Source of the DNA: Candidatus Segatella violae
Lineage (GTDB): Bacteria > Bacteroidota > Bacteroidia > Bacteroidales > Bacteroidaceae
Assembly (NCBI GenBank): GCA_002440225.1
Contig: DJSH01000072.1
Location: 36,485-45,208 of the forward strand
Length of the DNA: 8,724 nt
Direction: 5' to 3'
In this document: piece by piece, positions 5,738 to 8,724 of the stretch
Layout of the letters: each line of letters opens with the position of its first letter
Position numbering within the stretch: position 1 is the stretch's first letter
Position numbers and translations under genes: made by a program
The notes under the pieces: model-generated
Told to the model about the DNA's origin: nothing
Databases searched by the model: none
What the model saw: only the letters and a program-made list of their open reading frames with translations

Positions 5738-6415
5738 ATGAGTATAGCATTTCCGATAGAGATAAATATCCTTGACTTCATCTTCAAGGGAATTGTCATA
5801 GGTGTGATTGCCTCCGCCCCGATGGGACCGGTGGGCATCTTGTGTATCCAGCGCACTTTGAACAAGGGGCGTTGGTACGGGTTTGTCACGGGCATTGGGG
5901 CCGCGTGCAGCGACATTGTGTATGCGCTGTTCACGGGCTTGGGAATGAGTTTCGTGATGGATTTTGTGAATAATGCGCAGAACAAGTTCTACCTGCAGAT
6001 TTTCGGTGGATTGATGTTGCTGGTGTTCGGAATCTACTGCTTCAAGAGCAATCCGATGAAGAACATGCACAAGTCGAGCAACAAGCAGGGCACCCTCTTG
6101 CACAACGGGATTACGGCCTTCCTGGTCACGCTGAGCAATCCGCTCATCGTGTTCCTCTTCATGGCCACCTTCGCCCAGTTTGCCTTCGTCGTTCCGGATA
6201 TGCCGCTGGAGATGGGCGTGGGCTATCTGAGCATCATCTTCGGAGCGCTGCTGTGGTGGTTTGGGCTCACCTGGCTCATCGACAAAATCAGGGGCAAGTT
6301 CGACACCAACGGCATCCTTATTATTAATAAGGTGATAGGTAGCGTGGTGATCATCTTCTCGCTCATCGCCCTGGTGGGCACGGTGTTCAATCTTTACCAC
6401 CTGCCGGAGTTCTAG
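5738..6415 (+). CDS. LysE-family membrane transporter
   Basis: This is an inner-membrane protein of the LysE/RhtB translocator family, whose studied members export amino acids or related small molecules. The substrate here is unknown. From ATG 5738 it has 225 aa, a typical family length. About six hydrophobic segments can be seen, near residues 15-35, 47-75, 86-103, 123-150, 160-183 and 195-217. The N-terminal signature ASAPMGPVGILCIQRTLNKG (25-44) and the GFVTGIGAACSD stretch (48-59) are characteristic. LSNPLIVFLF (132-141) corresponds to the conserved Asn-Pro of the fourth segment, and LLWWFGLTWLIDK lies at 171-183. A short basic loop at 103-117 (KSNPMKNMHKSSNKQ) probably faces the cytoplasm. 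A TTG at 5726 would extend it by four residues but overlaps the -7 box. It is the first gene of a probable three-gene plus-strand unit. Confidence 0.88.
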   Translation: MSIAFPIEINILDFIFKGIVIGVIASAPMGPVGILCIQRTLNKGRWYGFVTGIGAACSDIVYALFTGLGMSFVMDFVNNAQNKFYLQIFGGLMLLVFGIYCFKSNPMKNMHKSSNKQGTLLHNGITAFLVTLSNPLIVFLFMATFAQFAFVVPDMPLEMGVGYLSIIFGALLWWFGLTWLIDKIRGKFDTNGILIINKVIGSVVIIFSLIALVGTVFNLYHLPEF

Positions 6416-6435
6416 GGGGCTCCCCATATCTTTAA

Positions 6436-6482
6436 CATTTAATACTTAACATCGAGTTTGTCATTTAATACTTAACATCGAG
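6436..6482. repeat. Perfect 21-bp direct repeat before the DUF4924 gene
   Basis: Positions 6436-6456 and 6462-6482 are identical over 21 nt (beginning CATTTAATACTTAAC, ending ATCGAG) and are separated by TTTGT, a 26-nt period. The second copy ends 5 nt before the ATG of the DUF4924 gene. The unit contains the same CATTTAA and TTAACAT words as the trpB and trpG leader repeats, so it is probably a relative of that family. Confidence 0.75.
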
Positions 6483-6487
6483 AAAGA

Positions 6488-7042
6488 ATGTTTGTAGCAA
6501 AAGAATTGAGAAAGAAGAGTATCGCAGAATACTTGCTGTATATGTGGCAGATAGAGGACATCATACGAGCCTACGGCTGTTCGCTGCCCGTCATCAAGAA
6601 GCAGTACATCGACCGCTTCGACTACACCCCCGAGCAGAAGGAGGAGGAGACCGACTGGTTTGGCAACCTCATCCGCATGATGAACGAGGAGGGGAAGCGT
6701 GAGTCGGGGCACCTTAATATTAATAAGGTGGTGCTGCAGGATGTGGTAGACCTGCACGGAACGCTCTTGCAGAGCACCAAGTTCCCTATCTACAACGCCG
6801 AGTACTACAAGGTGCTGCCCTTCATAGTGGAGCTGCGCCAGCGTGGCGACAAGGATGTGAACGAGGTGGAAACCTGCCTCGACGCGCTCTACGGCGTGAT
6901 GATGCTGCGCCTTCAGAAGAAGCCCATCAACCCCGAGACCGAGCGCGCCATCAAGGAGATTACCACCTTCGTGGGGCTGCTGAGCGACTATTACATCAAG
7001 GACCACACCGAGGGCTTGAAGTTTGAGGACGACGACATTTAA
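6488..7042 (+). CDS. DUF4924 family protein
   Basis: This is a 184-aa soluble protein that I recognise as DUF4924, a family of unknown function known from Bacteroidetes. The recognisable stretches are the N-terminal FVAKELRKKSIAEYLLYMWQIEDIIRA region (residues 2-28), GHLNINKVV (74-82), KFPIYNAEYYKVLPFIVELR (98-117) and ETCLDALYGVMMLRLQ (128-143). It looks almost wholly alpha-helical, with charged amphipathic helices, no signal peptide and no membrane segment, and an acidic tail (EDDD, 180-183). No catalytic motif is evident, so I assign no function. The ATG at 6488 follows the 21-bp direct repeat and an A/G-rich AGAAAGA. prfC begins 19 nt after the stop, so cotranscription is likely. Confidence 0.88.
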   Translation: MFVAKELRKKSIAEYLLYMWQIEDIIRAYGCSLPVIKKQYIDRFDYTPEQKEEETDWFGNLIRMMNEEGKRESGHLNINKVVLQDVVDLHGTLLQSTKFPIYNAEYYKVLPFIVELRQRGDKDVNEVETCLDALYGVMMLRLQKKPINPETERAIKEITTFVGLLSDYYIKDHTEGLKFEDDDI

Positions 7043-7061
7043 AAATAACAATAATATATTT

Positions 7062-8648
7062 ATGAACGAAATACAAAGAAGAAGAACATTTGCCATCATT
7101 TCTCACCCTGATGCTGGTAAGACAACATTGACCGAGAAATTCCTCCTCTTCGGAGGACAGATTCAGGTGGCAGGTGCCGTCAAGAACAATAAGATACGAA
7201 AGACTGCCACCAGCGACTGGATGGACATTGAGAAGCAGCGTGGAATCTCTGTCTCTACATCCGTGATGGAGTTTGACTACCTGCCCGACGGACAGACGGG
7301 CGAGCCTTACAAGGTGAACATCCTCGACACTCCGGGTCACCAAGACTTCGCCGAGGACACTTACCGCACCTTGACTGCCGTAGACTCTGCCATCATCGTG
7401 GTAGACTCTGCCAAGGGCGTGGAGGCGCAGACTAGAAAGCTGATGGAGGTGTGCCGCATGAGAAACACCCCGGTCATCATCTTCATCAACAAGATGGACC
7501 GTGAGGGTCGCGACCCGTTCGACGTGCTCGACGAGCTGGAGCAGGAGCTCAAGATCAAGGTGCGCCCACTCAGTTGGCCTATCGGCCAGGGTGCCCGATT
7601 CAAGGGCGTGTACAACATCTACGAGCATCAGCTCAACCTCTTCACCCCTAACAAGCAGCGCGTAACCGAGAAGGTTGCGGTAGACATTAAGAGCAAGGAG
7701 CTAGACGAGCGTGTGGGCGAGCGAGAGGCCAACCAGCTGAGAGAGGAGCTGGAGCTGGTGGACGGCGTGTACCCAGACTTTGAGGTGGATACTTATCGCT
7801 CTGCCGAGGTGGCTCCGGTGTTCTTCGGCTCGGCCTTGAACAATTTCGGCGTGCAGGAGCTCTTGGATTGCTTCGTGGAGATTGCCCCTTCGCCAAAGCC
7901 TACCCAGGCAGAGGAGCGAGAGGTGAAGCCAGAGGAGCCTAAGTTTACGGGCTTCATCTTCAAGATTACCGCCAACATCGACCCTAACCACCGTTCGTGC
8001 ATCGCCTTCTGCAAGATTTGCTCGGGCAAGTTTGTGCGCAACCAGCCATATTATCACGTGCGCCTCGACAAGACGGTGCGTTTCTCTTCGCCTACCCAGT
8101 TTATGGCGCAGCGCAAGAGCACCATCGACGAGGCTTATCCGGGCGACATTGTGGGTTTGCCAGACAACGGAATTTTCAAGATAGGAGATACCTTGACGGA
8201 GGGAGAGAAGATACATTTTCGCGGTTTGCCAAGCTTCTCTCCACTCCTCTTTAAATACATCGAGAACGATGACCCGATGAAGAGCAAGCAGTTCCAGAAG
8301 GGACTGGAGCAGTTGATGAACGAGGGTGTGGCCCAGCTGTTCGTCAACCAGTTCAATGGCCGCCGCATCGTGGGCACCGTGGGCCAGTTGCAGTTTGAGG
8401 TAATCCAGTATCGACTGGAGAACGAGTACAACGCCAAGTGTCGCTGGGAGCCAGTGCACCTGCACAAGGCTTGCTGGATAGAGGCCGACGACGAGCAGGA
8501 GCTGGAGAACTTCAAGAAGCGCAAGTACCAGTACATGGCCAAGGACATTGAGGGCCGCGACGTGTTCCTCGCCGACTCGGGCTACGTGCTGCAGATGGCT
8601 CAGCAAGACTTCGAGCACATCAAGTTCCACTTCACCTCGGAGTTCTAA
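7062..8648 (+). CDS. prfC: Peptide chain release factor 3 (RF3)
   Basis: This is the translational GTPase RF3, which removes RF1 or RF2 from the ribosome after peptide release and supports post-peptidyl-transfer quality control. From ATG 7062 it has 528 aa, matching the usual length of about 529. The GTPase motifs are in order: G1 SHPDAGKTT (14-22), G2 region with RGISVSTS (60-67), G3 DTPGHQDF (89-96), G4 NKMD (143-146) and G5 near SALN (257-260). RF3-type sequences follow: TWPIG-like SWPIGQG (171-177), EAYPGDIVGL (357-366) and VGQLQFEVIQYRLENEYN (440-457). SWPIGQG and the GQLQFEV block separate it from EF-G and LepA. An insertion of about six residues (LPDGQTGEP, 74-82) precedes G3 compared with enteric RF3. 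The upstream TTG at 7023 overlaps the DUF4924 gene and is not used here. The leader is A/T-rich without a Shine-Dalgarno sequence. Confidence 0.97.
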   Translation: MNEIQRRRTFAIISHPDAGKTTLTEKFLLFGGQIQVAGAVKNNKIRKTATSDWMDIEKQRGISVSTSVMEFDYLPDGQTGEPYKVNILDTPGHQDFAEDTYRTLTAVDSAIIVVDSAKGVEAQTRKLMEVCRMRNTPVIIFINKMDREGRDPFDVLDELEQELKIKVRPLSWPIGQGARFKGVYNIYEHQLNLFTPNKQRVTEKVAVDIKSKELDERVGEREANQLREELELVDGVYPDFEVDTYRSAEVAPVFFGSALNNFGVQELLDCFVEIAPSPKPTQAEEREVKPEEPKFTGFIFKITANIDPNHRSCIAFCKICSGKFVRNQPYYHVRLDKTVRFSSPTQFMAQRKSTIDEAYPGDIVGLPDNGIFKIGDTLTEGEKIHFRGLPSFSPLLFKYIENDDPMKSKQFQKGLEQLMNEGVAQLFVNQFNGRRIVGTVGQLQFEVIQYRLENEYNAKCRWEPVHLHKACWIEADDEQELENFKKRKYQYMAKDIEGRDVFLADSGYVLQMAQQDFEHIKFHFTSEF

Positions 8649-8724
8649 TCACGGGTAAAGGAAGCGGGCTGCAAGCCTCCAGTCACTGGTAAAAGGAAGC
8701 GGGCTGCAAGCCCAGTCACGGGTA
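8649..8724. repeat. Tandem hairpin repeat after prfC, cut by the window edge
   Basis: Two near-identical units follow the prfC stop, at 8649-8682 (34 nt) and 8683-8715 (33 nt). A third begins at 8716 (TCACGGGTA) and runs out of the window. Each unit has the form TCAC[G/T]GGTAAA...GGAAGC followed by a small hairpin: GGGCT, loop GCA, AGCCT in copy 1 (8666-8678, one G-T pair) and GGGCT, GCA, AGCCC in copy 2 (8701-8713, perfect). No T-tract follows, so a simple terminator is unlikely. It resembles a tandem REP-like array and has the same 5-bp stem, 3-nt loop design as the repeat at 34-46. Confidence 0.75.

Noticed and set aside
6416..6425. GGGGCTCCCC after the exporter stop as a terminator
   Set aside because: The loop would be only 2-4 nt with a very short stem, and no T-tract follows. 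The next gene starts 60 nt on in the same direction.
7701..8630. A 309-codon minus-strand open frame inside prfC
   Set aside because: It is fully antisense to RF3, with a low-complexity Leu/Val/His-rich translation and no domain. It is a codon-bias shadow.

Overview
The window reads as a chromosomal segment from a member of the Bacteroidetes, most likely Prevotella or a close relative. The reasons are a consensus Bacteroidetes promoter (TTTG, 19 bp, TATCTTTG) in front of the sugar kinase gene, the absence of clear Shine-Dalgarno sequences, a DUF4924 gene (a family known from this phylum), and protein sequences that resemble Bacteroides/Prevotella relatives throughout. The genus is inferred from remembered sequences, not from a search.

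Positions 102-4333 (+) hold four tryptophan biosynthesis genes in the order trpA, trpB, trpE, trpG. TrpE and TrpG form anthranilate synthase, which commits chorismate to the pathway. TrpA and TrpB form tryptophan synthase, which completes it. The genes for the middle steps (trpD, trpC, trpF) are not downstream of trpG, because the next gene lies on the opposite strand. If they are linked, they must be upstream of position 1. The order A-B-E-G would fit a circular permutation of the B-E-G-D-C-F-A order I recall for Bacteroides.

Positions 4334-5548 hold a convergent intergenic region with a strong stem-loop terminator, then a ROK-family glucokinase on the minus strand. The divergent gap at 5549-5737 carries a consensus promoter for the kinase, a -7 box almost on top of the ATG of the next gene, and a perfect 8-bp inverted repeat that could be an operator.

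Positions 5738-8648 (+) hold a LysE-family membrane exporter, a DUF4924 protein and peptide chain release factor 3 (prfC), closely spaced and plausibly cotranscribed.

All eight genes look intact and are ordinary in kind. The unusual content lies between genes. Heptamer tracts (GTGAAGA-type followed by ATTYAAC-type) recur in the same order in three trp-region gaps. An identical 15-mer sits exactly 4 nt before the ATG of both trpB and trpG. A perfect 21-bp direct repeat precedes the DUF4924 gene. Both window edges fall in repeats built around 5-bp stem, 3-nt loop hairpins. I found no defence system, CRISPR array, transposase, tRNA or rRNA, and no convincing new multi-gene system.
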